NCBI GenBank assembly: GCA_020073365.1
Contig: JAIQFL010000014.1
Location: 1-61,863, forward strand
Direction: 5' to 3'
Source: Terriglobia bacterium
Lineage (GTDB): Bacteria; Acidobacteriota; Terriglobia; Bryobacterales; Bryobacteraceae
DNA length: 61,863 nucleotides
The notes under the pieces are model-generated. The model did not search any database. It was given only the letters and a program-made list of their open reading frames with translations, and was not told where the DNA came from. Numbering within the stretch: position 1 is the first letter of the stretch; each line of letters starts with the position of its first letter. A program made the position numbers and the translations under genes. Shown here piece by piece: positions 33,911-42,813 of the stretch.

Positions 33911-35890
33911 CTACTCCTTGAGGTTTCGAACCTTGTAGATCTTGCCGTCAAACACTTCCTGGAAACGCTGCACTTCGGGATTGGCCAGCGCGCGCCGGGT
34001 GGCCTCGTCTTCGTTGGGGGCGGCCGTCGCGGCGATGGGCGCGGCGGCTTCCTCCGCCTCGCCGATGACGATCTTGATGCGCATCGCACGGGGGGAAGCC
34101 TGGCTCACGGCCTTTTTTAGGTCCTCTTCGCGCAGCGCCAGCTTGTAGGCTCTCGTGGTGGTAAATTGCAGCTCTCCGTTCACCTCGGCGACGCGCGAGT
34201 TCTCCACGGCATCGGCAGTGAACGGCAGGCCGAGGTCCATGAGCGCGGTGTGCAGTTTCTGCCGCCAGTCGCCGGATGGGGTGTCCGCCAGTGGGACAGA
34301 CGATCGCCTTTTGTCGTCTGTCAGCCGGTCTTCACCCAGTGGGACAGACGATCGGCTTTTGTCGTCTGTCAGCCGGCCTTCACCCAGTGGGACAGACGAT
34401 CGGCTTTTGTCGTCTGTCAGCCGGCCTTCATCTGCTTGGGGCGCAGGTTGCGCCGCCGCGGCGTTCGCCCCGGAAGACTGTGCCTCGGGCGGACGGGCAG
34501 GAGCCTTCCTGGCGCGGTCCAGTTCGAAGGGGGAGGGTTTGGTCTTGTGGGGCAGATCACCGACCTGCCCAGCCGGCGGAGCCGGCCCGTGGGGCAGATC
34601 TGGGGTACCACCCGGGCCCTGCCCAGCCGGCGGCGCCAGCTTGCTTGGAGCTTGCGGCGGAGTCGGCTCTGGGGTGCGGGGCGGCGCTTGCGGCCCTATC
34701 GACGGTGAGGCTTGCGTCTTCGACTCGGCAGGTCGGGGAGCCCGGTTACGGGCCGTTCCGGCTGGACCACCCATCTCCGCCAGGGCTTGCTCGATGGGCA
34801 GGAGGCGTCCGGCCTGTACCAGGCGCACGAGCCCAATTTCCAGGTGAAACCGCGGTTGCAGCGAAAACTGCAAATCCCGGAACAGATCCAGCGCCAATTG
34901 CAGGTAGCGAGCCAGGTCCTCTTCGGAAAAGCGGGAGGCAATCTCCACCAGTCTCTCGCGCTCGGCCGCGGATGCGGCCAACAGGCGGGTGTGGGCTCCT
35001 GCCACTCGCGCTACCAGCAGGTTGCGGAAATAGCGCGACAGCTCGCGGCTGAAGTGCTGCAGATTGTGGCCATTGCGTTCCAGCTCATCCACCACTTCGA
35101 GCATGCGGCGCGAATCGCTATCCAGCAGCGCCTGCGTCACCTTCTCGAGCGACTCCAGCGAGAACGCCCCCAGCAGCGCGCGCACCTCCGCGGCATCGAG
35201 CTTGGCTCCACAGCAGGCGATGGCCTGATCCAGCGCCGAGAGGGAATCGCGCACGCTGCCCTCGCCGGCTTGCGCCAGCACCGCCAGCGCTTCGGCGTCG
35301 GCGTCGATACCCTCCTGTCGGCAGATCCAGGCCATGCGCGCGGTGAGATCTTCAAAATCCACGGAGCGGAAGCTGAAGTGCTGGCAGCGCGATGCAATGG
35401 TGGCCGGGATTTTGTGCGCTTCGGTGGTGCACAGGATGAAAATGACCCACTCGGGCGGTTCCTCGATGGTCTTCAGCAGCGCATTGAAGGCATCGGTGGT
35501 GATCTGGTGGGCCTCGTCGACGATGAAGACCTTGAATCGGGCGCTGGCCGGCCGTTGCCGTACGCTCTGGTTCAGCTCCCGCATTTCATTGATTCCGCGA
35601 TTGGAGGCGGCATCGATCTCGATGACGTTCATGCCTCCGCCGCTGGATGCTTCCAGGCAGTTGGCGCAGACGCCGCAGGGCTCGGTGGTAGGCCCGTTGA
35701 CGCAGTTCACGCAGCGAGCCAGGATGCGCGCGACGGTGGTTTTGCCGGTGCCGCGCTGGCCCGAGAAGATATACCCATGGGCGATGCGCTTCTGTGCGAT
35801 GGCGTTTTCGAGGGTGGTTTTGACGTGTTCCTGGTTGACCACGTCGTGAAAGGTCTGCGGCCGGTACTTTCTGGCGATGACTTGGTACAT
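33911..35890 (-). CDS. dnaX: DNA polymerase III subunit gamma/tau
   Basis: The clamp-loader ATPase that links the replicative polymerase to the helicase. It is 659 residues from the ATG at 35890. The AAA+ part is complete: Walker A GQRGTGKTT (residues 44-52), the zinc module C63/C72/C75/C78, Walker B FIVDEAHQ, and sensor 1 LCTTEAHKI. Residues ~370-530 form a Pro/Ala/Ser-rich linker, and most of its repeats come from palindromic elements (34291-34434 and 34547-34640). The C-terminal tau-like domain starts near WRQKLHTAL. The longer frame to 35929 is rejected because it lies within the SRP RNA gene. The ribosome site is weak. Confidence 0.95.
   Translation of the reverse strand: MYQVIARKYRPQTFHDVVNQEHVKTTLENAIAQKRIAHGYIFSGQRGTGKTTVARILARCVNCVNGPTTEPCGVCANCLEASSGGGMNVIEIDAASNRGINEMRELNQSVRQRPASARFKVFIVDEAHQITTDAFNALLKTIEEPPEWVIFILCTTEAHKIPATIASRCQHFSFRSVDFEDLTARMAWICRQEGIDADAEALAVLAQAGEGSVRDSLSALDQAIACCGAKLDAAEVRALLGAFSLESLEKVTQALLDSDSRRMLEVVDELERNGHNLQHFSRELSRYFRNLLVARVAGAHTRLLAASAAERERLVEIASRFSEEDLARYLQLALDLFRDLQFSLQPRFHLEIGLVRLVQAGRLLPIEQALAEMGGPAGTARNRAPRPAESKTQASPSIGPQAPPRTPEPTPPQAPSKLAPPAGQGPGGTPDLPHGPAPPAGQVGDLPHKTKPSPFELDRARKAPARPPEAQSSGANAAAAQPAPQADEGRLTDDKSRSSVPLGEGRLTDDKSRSSVPLGEDRLTDDKRRSSVPLADTPSGDWRQKLHTALMDLGLPFTADAVENSRVAEVNGELQFTTTRAYKLALREEDLKKAVSQASPRAMRIKIVIGEAEEAAAPIAATAAPNEDEATRRALANPEVQRFQEVFDGKIYKVRNLKE
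34291..34434. repeat. three tandem 48-bp palindromic units inside dnaX
   Basis: Three near-identical units start at 34291, 34339 and 34387. Each contains GTGGGACAGACGATCG, then TTTTGTCGTCTGTCAGCCGG. The unit length is 48 bp, a multiple of three, so dnaX stays in frame. The protein repeats GEGRLTDDKSRSSVPL-like 16-residue units. The same unit is found once in intergenic DNA at 6049 and 13038, and once in the acyl-CoA dehydrogenase gene at 54906. Confidence 0.9.
34547..34640. repeat. two GTGGGGCAGATC-type repeats inside dnaX
   Basis: GTGGGGCAGATC begins at 34547 and again at 34589. Each is followed by an arm reading CCTGCCCAGCCGGCGG. They encode the Pro/Gly/Ala-rich linker. They belong to the GTGGGGCAG family and remain in frame. 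Confidence 0.75.
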
Positions 35891-35904
35891 GCGGTGGGCT
35901 AATG

Positions 35905-36009
35905 CCAGGCCCCGGGTGATCCGCGGCACACGAGCCGCACCGCTACCGTTGCTTCCTTCCGGACCTGGCGGGGTTTGCAGCCGCCCGTTGCACGAAGCCC
36001 GAGACCTGA
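35905..36009 (-). ncRNA. ffs: signal recognition particle RNA, small bacterial type
   Basis: The minus strand has the universally conserved SRP hairpin CAGGTCCGGAAGGAAGCA in the middle (~35948-35968). The ends pair perfectly over 11 bp with wobbles: CAGGTCTCGGG at the 5' end and CCCGGGGCCTG at the 3' end, giving ~105 nt. This is the binding site for the Ffh M domain. It lies directly upstream of dnaX, a common arrangement. The exact ends are inferred from the helix; the 3' end is about 15 bases before the dnaX ATG. Confidence 0.92.
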
Positions 36010-36106
36010 CAAGTATTTATCGTAGCACGGCCCCCATCCCCAGCTAATCGCGGGTAGTGTTCGTCCGGATCATGGAGGCCGCACGCCCTAGAACCTGGAC
36101 CTGGAC

Positions 36107-36553
36107 CTAAAAGATGGCGATGGCGCAGCGACAGGCGTCTGCCACGCGCGCGAGATCCGCGGGGTGCAACAGCATTTGGCAGCCTCGGATGCCCGCGCTG
36201 ACGGAGATGACGTCCCACAGGTCGGCGGTCTCATCGAGATACAGTGGGTAGGGCCGCTTGGTACCGATGGGGGAGACGCCACCCCGGACATACCCGGTCA
36301 AGCCCAGCACCTCCTTCACCGCGACCAGTGCCACCTTCTTGTTTCCACTGGCCGCCGCCAGGGCCTTCAGATCCAGTTCGGTGTTGGCGGGAATCGAGGC
36401 GAGCACCACGCCGCTCGCATCGCCGCGCGCCACCAGGGTTTTGAAGACCTGCTCGGGTGGCATGCCGATCGCTTCCGCCACCTGTGGAGCGCTGAGGTGT
36501 TCCTCGTATACCGGGTACTGGCGCAACTCGTATGGTACGCCGGCCTGGTCCAA
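36107..36553 (-). CDS. YbaK/ProX-type aminoacyl-tRNA deacylase
   Basis: About 148 residues, predicted to hydrolyse misacylated tRNA such as Cys-tRNA(Pro). Matching motifs are [20 protein letters not shown] (with the K-T loop), [34 protein letters not shown] and [14 protein letters not shown] (the Gly-rich substrate loop). The start is uncertain: the first canonical codon is TTG at 36553, but family members have about eight residues more (here [10 protein letters not shown], in frame, without ATG/GTG). It follows the second YbaK gene by about 37 bp and is probably co-transcribed. Confidence 0.85.
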   Translation of the reverse strand: MDQAGVPYELRQYPVYEEHLSAPQVAEAIGMPPEQVFKTLVARGDASGVVLASIPANTELDLKALAAASGNKKVALVAVKEVLGLTGYVRGGVSPIGTKRPYPLYLDETADLWDVISVSAGIRGCQMLLHPADLARVADACRCAIAIF

Positions 36554-36590
36554 AAGGCGGGCGGCATTGGTCTTGGCCGGCGTGGCTGGA

Positions 36591-37079
36591 TCACCAGCCG
36601 TGGCGCATCACGGCCTCGCGGGCTAATGAAATCACCATGGGATGGACCAGGGCCCGATACTCGTCGGTGTGCATGTGGATCACGTCACGATGGGTTCCCG
36701 CGTTGAATGCGATCATCTCCTCTTCAGCCAGGCTGCTGTCGAGATAGACGGGCATGCCATACAGATTCCCCATGGGCGGCATGGCGCCCAGTTCGCAATC
36801 CGGAAACAGTTCGCCAACTTCCGCTTCCGTGGCCAGTCGTGCGTGGGTAAGCCCCAGGGTGAGGCGCACCTCCTGAAAATCCACCAGCCGGCTGGCGGGA
36901 ACCACAATCATGTGGTATCCATCGTCACCGAAGATCACGACGGTCTTAGCGACCTCCCGGCTGGGCAGGTGTTCGGCCGAAGCGACTTCGCGGGCCGTAT
37001 AGGCTTGAGGGTGAATCGTGTGCGTGTATTCGGCGTGGTTCTGATCGAGGAATACGCGCAGTGTCTCTAAAAGCGCCAT
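36591..37079 (-). CDS. YbaK/EbsC-family tRNA-editing protein
   Basis: A 162-residue member of the YbaK/aminoacyl-tRNA editing fold, distinct from its neighbour at 36107. Visible motifs are [20 protein letters not shown] and [40 protein letters not shown] replaces the GGVSPIG loop and resembles the subgroup of freestanding editing proteins that act on Ala- or Ser-mischarged tRNA, substrate unknown. The ATG at 37079 has GGAGG five bases upstream. The C-terminal part has a His-rich patch ([19 protein letters not shown]), possibly metal or substrate binding. Confidence 0.85.
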   Translation of the reverse strand: MALLETLRVFLDQNHAEYTHTIHPQAYTAREVASAEHLPSREVAKTVVIFGDDGYHMIVVPASRLVDFQEVRLTLGLTHARLATEAEVGELFPDCELGAMPPMGNLYGMPVYLDSSLAEEEMIAFNAGTHRDVIHMHTDEYRALVHPMVISLAREAVMRHGW

Positions 37080-37195
37080 AAGAACCTCCGCTGATCGAAT
37101 TGTACGCCCGCGCGGCTGCGAAGGGGTACCGAAATCGGAGACGTTCTCCGGCCGGCCGGGACATCTACCCACGCGAGGACAGGCCGGGACCAGTC

Positions 37196-37912
37196 TTACA
37201 GCAGCTTCGGCAACAACTCTCCGGCGGGGCCCTGCAAGGCGCAGTCTACCGTCGCGGAGACGGCGGTCGGCTCGGTGTTGATTTCCACTACCTTGGCGCC
37301 GGCGTGCCTGGCGTAAGGAATCAGGCTGGCGGCGGGGTACACCACGGCCGACGTACCCACTACCAGGAACACCTGCGCCGCCCCGGCGGCATGCTCGGCT
37401 TCCTTCATCATGCCGTCGGGCAGAGGCTCGCCGAACCAGACCACTCCAGGGCGCGCGAGGCCGCCACAGGCGCAGTGGGGAGGAATCTTGGGCAGGGGCA
37501 CGCGGCGATTCGGCCAGTTGGCGCCGCAGGAGGTGCAGCGCATCCGCCAGATGTCGCCGTGGAGCTTGAGGATTTTGCCGTTTCCCGCGAGGTCGTGCAA
37601 TCCATCCACGTTTTGTGTTATCAGGGTGAAGCGCGGCTTACGGATTTCCAGTTGCACCAGGGCTCGATGCCCGGCATTGGGAGCGGCTTTGGCGATCGCC
37701 TCGCGCCGCCAGTTGTACCACTCCCACACCAGGCGCGGATCGCGCGCAAAGGCCTCGGCGGTGGCCAGCTCTTCCGGTTTGTGCTCTTTCCAAAGCCCGC
37801 CCGCCCCCCGGAAAGTGGGAATGCCGCTCTCCGCCGAAATCCCCGCGCCGGTCAACACCGCCACGGAATCCGCCTGGGCCAGCCATTCACGTGCTTGTTC
37901 GAGGTCCGTCAA
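37196..37912 (-). CDS. cobB: NAD-dependent protein deacylase, Sir2 family
   Basis: Removes acyl groups (acetyl, succinyl) from lysines using NAD. It is 238 residues, the usual bacterial length. Motifs are VAVLTGAGISAESGIPTFRG (NAD binding), LITQNVDGLH (catalytic), KLHGDIWRMRC with the catalytic His, and a zinc ribbon CTSCG...HCACGG. GVVWFGEPLP and VVGTSAVVYPAA follow. The Arg/Tyr pair typical of desuccinylases is WYNWRR, close to the YxxR pattern, so succinyl or malonyl activity is possible. It starts 10 bases before the end of the kinase gene. Confidence 0.93.
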   Translation of the reverse strand: MTDLEQAREWLAQADSVAVLTGAGISAESGIPTFRGAGGLWKEHKPEELATAEAFARDPRLVWEWYNWRREAIAKAAPNAGHRALVQLEIRKPRFTLITQNVDGLHDLAGNGKILKLHGDIWRMRCTSCGANWPNRRVPLPKIPPHCACGGLARPGVVWFGEPLPDGMMKEAEHAAGAAQVFLVVGTSAVVYPAASLIPYARHAGAKVVEINTEPTAVSATVDCALQGPAGELLPKLL

Positions 37913-37922
37913 CTTTCTTAGT

Positions 37923-39635
37923 TTAGCGGTTCAGGAGCTTCTCCAGCTTTTCCACCTGGATCTGAGCTTTTTTCATCATGCTCCTGGCGGTGGCCGGGTC
38001 GCCCGCGTTCAGGGCGTTGGTGGTTTCGTCCAGGAAGTTGTTCATCAGATCGCGCGGCCCCGCCAGGGCGGCGTTCAAGCCCAGTCCGGCGGCGGCTTGT
38101 TGACTCTCCATTCTCTGCAACGTGCCGCGAATGCCGTTGGCGCGCACATTGAGCATGCTGACCTGTTCCCGGACTTCCTGCAGTTCAGCCTGGACCGTGG
38201 CGTTACCGGCGGACTGCTGCGGGGCGGTTGCCGGCGCCGATGGCTGCTGGACCGGCGGTTGCTGGACGGGCGGTTGCTGGACGGGCGGTTGCTGGACGGC
38301 TGGCTGCTGAACAGCCGGTTGTGAGCTGGCGACGGGCTGCTGCTGAAGCGGCGCCGGGGTTCCCTGCTGTGTCGTACGTGCTGCGACCCTCGGCGCCTCG
38401 CGAGTCTGCCCGGGGGCGGCCGCCGCATTGCTCGGTGTTGGCACCGATGCCGCGGGCAGTGGTTGCGAGGGTAGGGATGCGGCCGGCTGTGGTTCCATGA
38501 CCGGCGGCGAAGTCTGGGCAGGTGCTGTCCCAACCGGCGCAGTCTGGACCGGCGCCGTCTGCGTCGAGGAGGCCGGCGTGGTGGACGGCAGAGCCGCTTT
38601 CGTCCCTCTGCCCGGGCCCAATTCGATGACTGCGATTACCGCCAGCACGACGGTGACGGCTCCCAGTGCCATCCAAAGGCCGCGTTTGCCCCTAGGCGGC
38701 GGAGCCGCTGCCGACAAGTTGGCCGGAGGCTGCGCGCTGGCTGGAGCCTGTGCGCTGGCCGGGGCCTGGGCCGCCACCGGGGCGGCGGCAGCGACCGGCG
38801 CCTGCGGGGCGGCCGCGACGACGACGCTGCCGAGCGCGTTGCGGAAGGCCCCGGCAGTCTGGAAACGCGCGTTCGGGTCCTTCAGAACGGACATCAGGAT
38901 CGCGTCGTTGAGCGCCTGGGGCAGCTTGGGATCGATTTCGATGGGTGGCACCGGCGCCTTCTCCAGGTGCGCCGACATGATGGCGAACTGGCTGTCCCCG
39001 TCGAATGGCCGCTTGCCGGTGACCAGTTCGTAGAGCGACACACCCATGGAGTACAGGTCCGAACGCGCGTCCAGGCCGGTGGTGCCCTGGATCTGCTCGG
39101 GCGACATGTAGTAGAGCGACCCCATGGTGGTTCCGGTCATGGTCAGGCGCCGGTCGGTAGCCCCTTTGGCGATCCCGAAGTCCATCATCTTGACCACTCC
39201 GCCGGGAGTCAGCATCATGTTCGCGGGCTTGATGTCCCTGTGGATTACGCCGCGGCCATGCGCGTACTCCAGCGCCGAGAGTACCTGCCGGATGTAGTCC
39301 ACCGCCTCCGCTACAGGCAGGGGACCGGCGCTTATCTTCTGCTCCAGCGTCACGCCCTCGACGTACTCCATCAACATCAGGAGCTGGTTTTCGACGCGCA
39401 CCGCGGTGTGCAGGGAGGCGATGTTGGGATGCTCCAGGCTGGCGTGTACCTTGATTTCCCGAAGGAAGCGATCCGCCAGGTCCGGCTCATTGACCAGGTC
39501 CGGGAGCAGGACCTTCATGGCTTCAATGCGGTCGGAGATGGTATTCCGGACCTTGTACACCTTGCCCATGCCGCCGGCGCCCAGGATGGCAATCACCTGA
39601 TAGTCGCCGATGGTCGAACCGACTTCGAGGTTCAT
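37923..39635 (-). CDS. membrane-anchored Ser/Thr protein kinase
   Basis: A 570-residue receptor-type kinase. The catalytic domain covers residues ~10-270: Gly loop LGAGGMGKVYKV, Lys41 (AMKVL), HRDIKPANMM (132-141), DFGIAKG (152) and MSPEQ. An Ala/Pro-rich linker is followed by one transmembrane helix near residue 325 (LWMALGAVTVVLAVIAVI). The extracytoplasmic Pro/Gln/Ala-rich region has a QQPPV repeat encoded by a 15-bp tandem repeat (38243-38320). A final helical/coiled-coil domain (~residues 470-570) is unrecognised; there is no PASTA domain. The gene begins six bases after the CsgG-like gene. Confidence 0.92.
   Translation of the reverse strand: MNLEVGSTIGDYQVIAILGAGGMGKVYKVRNTISDRIEAMKVLLPDLVNEPDLADRFLREIKVHASLEHPNIASLHTAVRVENQLLMLMEYVEGVTLEQKISAGPLPVAEAVDYIRQVLSALEYAHGRGVIHRDIKPANMMLTPGGVVKMMDFGIAKGATDRRLTMTGTTMGSLYYMSPEQIQGTTGLDARSDLYSMGVSLYELVTGKRPFDGDSQFAIMSAHLEKAPVPPIEIDPKLPQALNDAILMSVLKDPNARFQTAGAFRNALGSVVVAAAPQAPVAAAAPVAAQAPASAQAPASAQPPANLSAAAPPPRGKRGLWMALGAVTVVLAVIAVIELGPGRGTKAALPSTTPASSTQTAPVQTAPVGTAPAQTSPPVMEPQPAASLPSQPLPAASVPTPSNAAAAPGQTREAPRVAARTTQQGTPAPLQQQPVASSQPAVQQPAVQQPPVQQPPVQQPPVQQPSAPATAPQQSAGNATVQAELQEVREQVSMLNVRANGIRGTLQRMESQQAAAGLGLNAALAGPRDLMNNFLDETTNALNAGDPATARSMMKKAQIQVEKLEKLLNR
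38243..38320. repeat. 15-bp tandem repeat coding for QQPPV units
   Basis: About five units of TGGACGGGCGGTTGC (plus strand), with the last ones diverged. They encode the Pro/Gln repeats of the kinase stalk. Unit number may vary by slippage. Confidence 0.7.
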
Positions 39636-39641
39636 AAAGAT

Positions 39642-40616
39642 TCACTGTTTCGGATTGGAAACTGTGTCTCCAACCTTAGGTTGCCCAGATCCACTGAACT
39701 TGCCGACGGCCGACTGCGCATCCACTTCGGTGATGGTCAAAGTACCGAGGGAGTCCTCCATGCGGCGGATCACCTTCCCGGTGGCCGGGTCGTGTATTTC
39801 CTTCCCAGTGCGCTTGACCAGGAGCTTGTCACCCACCTTGATACCGGCCCTGGTTCCGACGTTGATGATCAGGGTGCCGTCGGGGGAGGCGTCGGCAACC
39901 AGCCCGTCGATCTCCACTGTCCTGGTGGGCAGCGCCGCGGCTTTCTGGTCCAGGCCGTTAGCCACTTCGGTGACGGCCTTGTTCACGGCAGCGCCCAGAA
40001 TGGTCTCGCGGAAGTTCTTGCTGCGCATGTCGAGGGCGCCGGCTCCAGCTCCCGCCCAACTGCCACCCGACCCCAGAATGCCGGTGCCGCTTTTGGACTC
40101 TTCGCCGCGGCCCTGGACGCTGGCCAGGATCTCCGCGGTGGAAGTGTCAATCATGCGCGCGGTAACCTGCACTACAGCACTGGCCTTGCTGCGGGATAAC
40201 CCGCCGATGCCATACTTGCTCAGACGGTTCGTGGCGCCGCCAGCGATGTCGGTCTTCTTATCGTCGCTACCGAACTGCGTGATGCTACCGATAATGATGG
40301 CATCCACGCCGAGCACGCGACCGATCTTGGCGGCGCTCGAAGGGTCGGCGCGATCGCTGTTCGAGAAGTTCTGCTCGCCCAGGACCTTGTCCAGTTCCTT
40401 GCGCTCGATCACCGAATAGAAGCCATCGGTGACAAGCCGGTCTACCAAAATGTCGGCGATACCTTTGCCAACGTCCTGATCGGACCCGAATAGTGTGTTC
40501 ACATAGGTCCGCACCGTCGCATAGTCGAAATTCATGACGGCGACGCGCTTCTTCTGCTGTGCCTCCGCTGACGTGAGAACCGTCAGAAACAGTACCAATG
40601 CTGTGGCCCGTGACAT
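39642..40616 (-). CDS. CsgG/HfaB-type lipoprotein-like secretion or sensor protein
   Basis: A 324-residue exported protein with signal MSRATALVLFLTVLTSAEAQ. The CsgG-like domain spans residues ~20-210: RVAVMNFDYATVRTYVN, DILVDRLVTDGFYSVIERKE, RVLGVDAIIIGSITQFG. Unlike CsgG it lacks the lipobox Cys. The C-terminal ~100 residues (VGTRAGIKVGDKLLVKRTGK) look like a small beta-barrel (S1-like or FlgT-type C-terminal). Such proteins form outer-membrane pores or signal platforms. It starts at ATG 40616 (GGAGG five bases upstream) and sits immediately before the kinase, which suggests a common signalling role. Confidence 0.78.
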   Translation of the reverse strand: MSRATALVLFLTVLTSAEAQQKKRVAVMNFDYATVRTYVNTLFGSDQDVGKGIADILVDRLVTDGFYSVIERKELDKVLGEQNFSNSDRADPSSAAKIGRVLGVDAIIIGSITQFGSDDKKTDIAGGATNRLSKYGIGGLSRSKASAVVQVTARMIDTSTAEILASVQGRGEESKSGTGILGSGGSWAGAGAGALDMRSKNFRETILGAAVNKAVTEVANGLDQKAAALPTRTVEIDGLVADASPDGTLIINVGTRAGIKVGDKLLVKRTGKEIHDPATGKVIRRMEDSLGTLTITEVDAQSAVGKFSGSGQPKVGDTVSNPKQ

Positions 40617-40703
40617 CGCATCCTCCAACCCAACATATTTGGCCCGGACGGTGGCCGTCAACCATTGACGTACCAGTACCGGGCCAGTCAATTGTGACGC
40701 CTC

Positions 40704-41952
40704 TCACGATACCACGCGCTGCCACAGCTTGAGGGCCTCTCTGACGGAGGCCAGGGTTTCGGCCGCATCCCGGCGGTCCACGCGAATCACCTGGCAGCGC
40801 TCTCCCAAGGGCCGCCAGCGCTCGAACATACGCGGAGCGGGGAAGCCCGCGAATACACTGATCAGAGGGACGCCGCACGCGGCTGCCGCGTGCTGGCCGG
40901 CGGAGTCGTACCCCACGTACAGGCGGCTGCGGGCTATGATTTCGGCGAATCCGGCAAACGAGCCTTCCCACCAGGTGGGTTTGACCGCGGCACGTTCTAC
41001 GGCCCGCTCGACGCGTTCGGCTTCTTCGCCGCCGGCGCCTTTGTCGATGTACAGTCCAAGGCCGGTCTCCGCCAGCAGCGCGAGCAATTGCTCTTCGAAC
41101 GGGTCCGGAATTCGCTTGGCCGGGTTCTCGCCTATCCCCAGGTTCACGGCGATGTAAGGACCGGCGGGCCGACCGCTCCCTGACGGTCGCGGCTCCGCTT
41201 TGGCTTTCGGCTCGGCTTTGCGCTTCGGAGCCGCGCGCCCCGCCCGACTTAGAGCGATGTATGGTTTCCCTCCGATCACACCAAAGGTCTCGCGGGCCCA
41301 GGCGGCGGCGAGCTCCGAAAGCGCGGACCCGGTCTCCGCTCCGTAGGCACGGCTTTCGAAGAGATGGTGACGATCCTCGGCGCAGACCGGCAGCAGGCCG
41401 AGTTGCGTCAAACGGGAATCGGGATCGATCACGACCGCGTCATCAGCGGTCAACAGCACCTTCAGCTCTTCCCAGACCGCCAACCGTTCCCGAAGCCCGC
41501 CGCGCCGGTACGGCACCGGGGCGTGATGGATGCGCGGGTCGCCTGCAAACAGCTCAAAATTCTTGGCCGGACCCACAAACACGATGCGGGCTTCCGGAAA
41601 GCGTCTCTTAGCCGCGCGGAGCAAGACGCTCGAGACCGCCACATCCGCCCCCAGCGTGACGCGCGAGAGCACGTAGACCTGTTGCGGTTTGCCGGAGATG
41701 GGCCGTGTACGCCGCACGCGTTCATAGTGGGCCACCAGCGAGGCGGGGTCCACACCTTCCGTGACATGGGCGACCGCCTGCGAGAACAAGCGCGCGTACA
41801 CGTCGCACAATGCGGGCTCAAAACGGTCCGCCAGGCCCTCCACCAGGATTCCGAAGAGCGCCTGGCCGCAAGGCTCCTCCACCAACGCCCGCGGCAGTTC
41901 CTTGGGAGGATTGCCGGCTACGCACCGGTCCAGCAGGTCCTGAGCGATCTCC

Positions 41953-41972
<20 letters not shown>
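40704..41972 (-). CDS. GT9 (heptosyltransferase)-like glycosyltransferase
   Basis: A 422-residue protein. The central part has GT-B character: VYVLSRVTLGADVAVSSVLL, ARIVFVGPAKNFELF, and the C-terminal YIAVNLGIGENPAKRIPDP. A later EIIARSRLYVGYDSAGQHAA AACG motif carries the donor-side Asp/Ser used by GT9 enzymes. Heptosyltransferases build lipopolysaccharide cores, but a different acceptor is possible. The N-terminal 120 residues are helical and unrecognised. The start is TTG at 41972, overlapping the mtnP gene by 20 bp; an in-frame ATG is absent and the site could be elsewhere. Confidence 0.65.

Positions 41973-42809
<837 letters not shown>

Positions 42810-42813
<4 letters not shown>

Noticed and set aside
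34291..34434. CRISPR-like array in dnaX
   Set aside because: Three identical 48-bp units without unique spacers and inside an intact gene; this is a tandem palindromic insertion, and no cas genes are present.
35891..35929. Earlier dnaX start at 35929
   Set aside because: It lies inside the 3' helix of the SRP RNA; MYQVIARKYRP at 35890 matches the family start.
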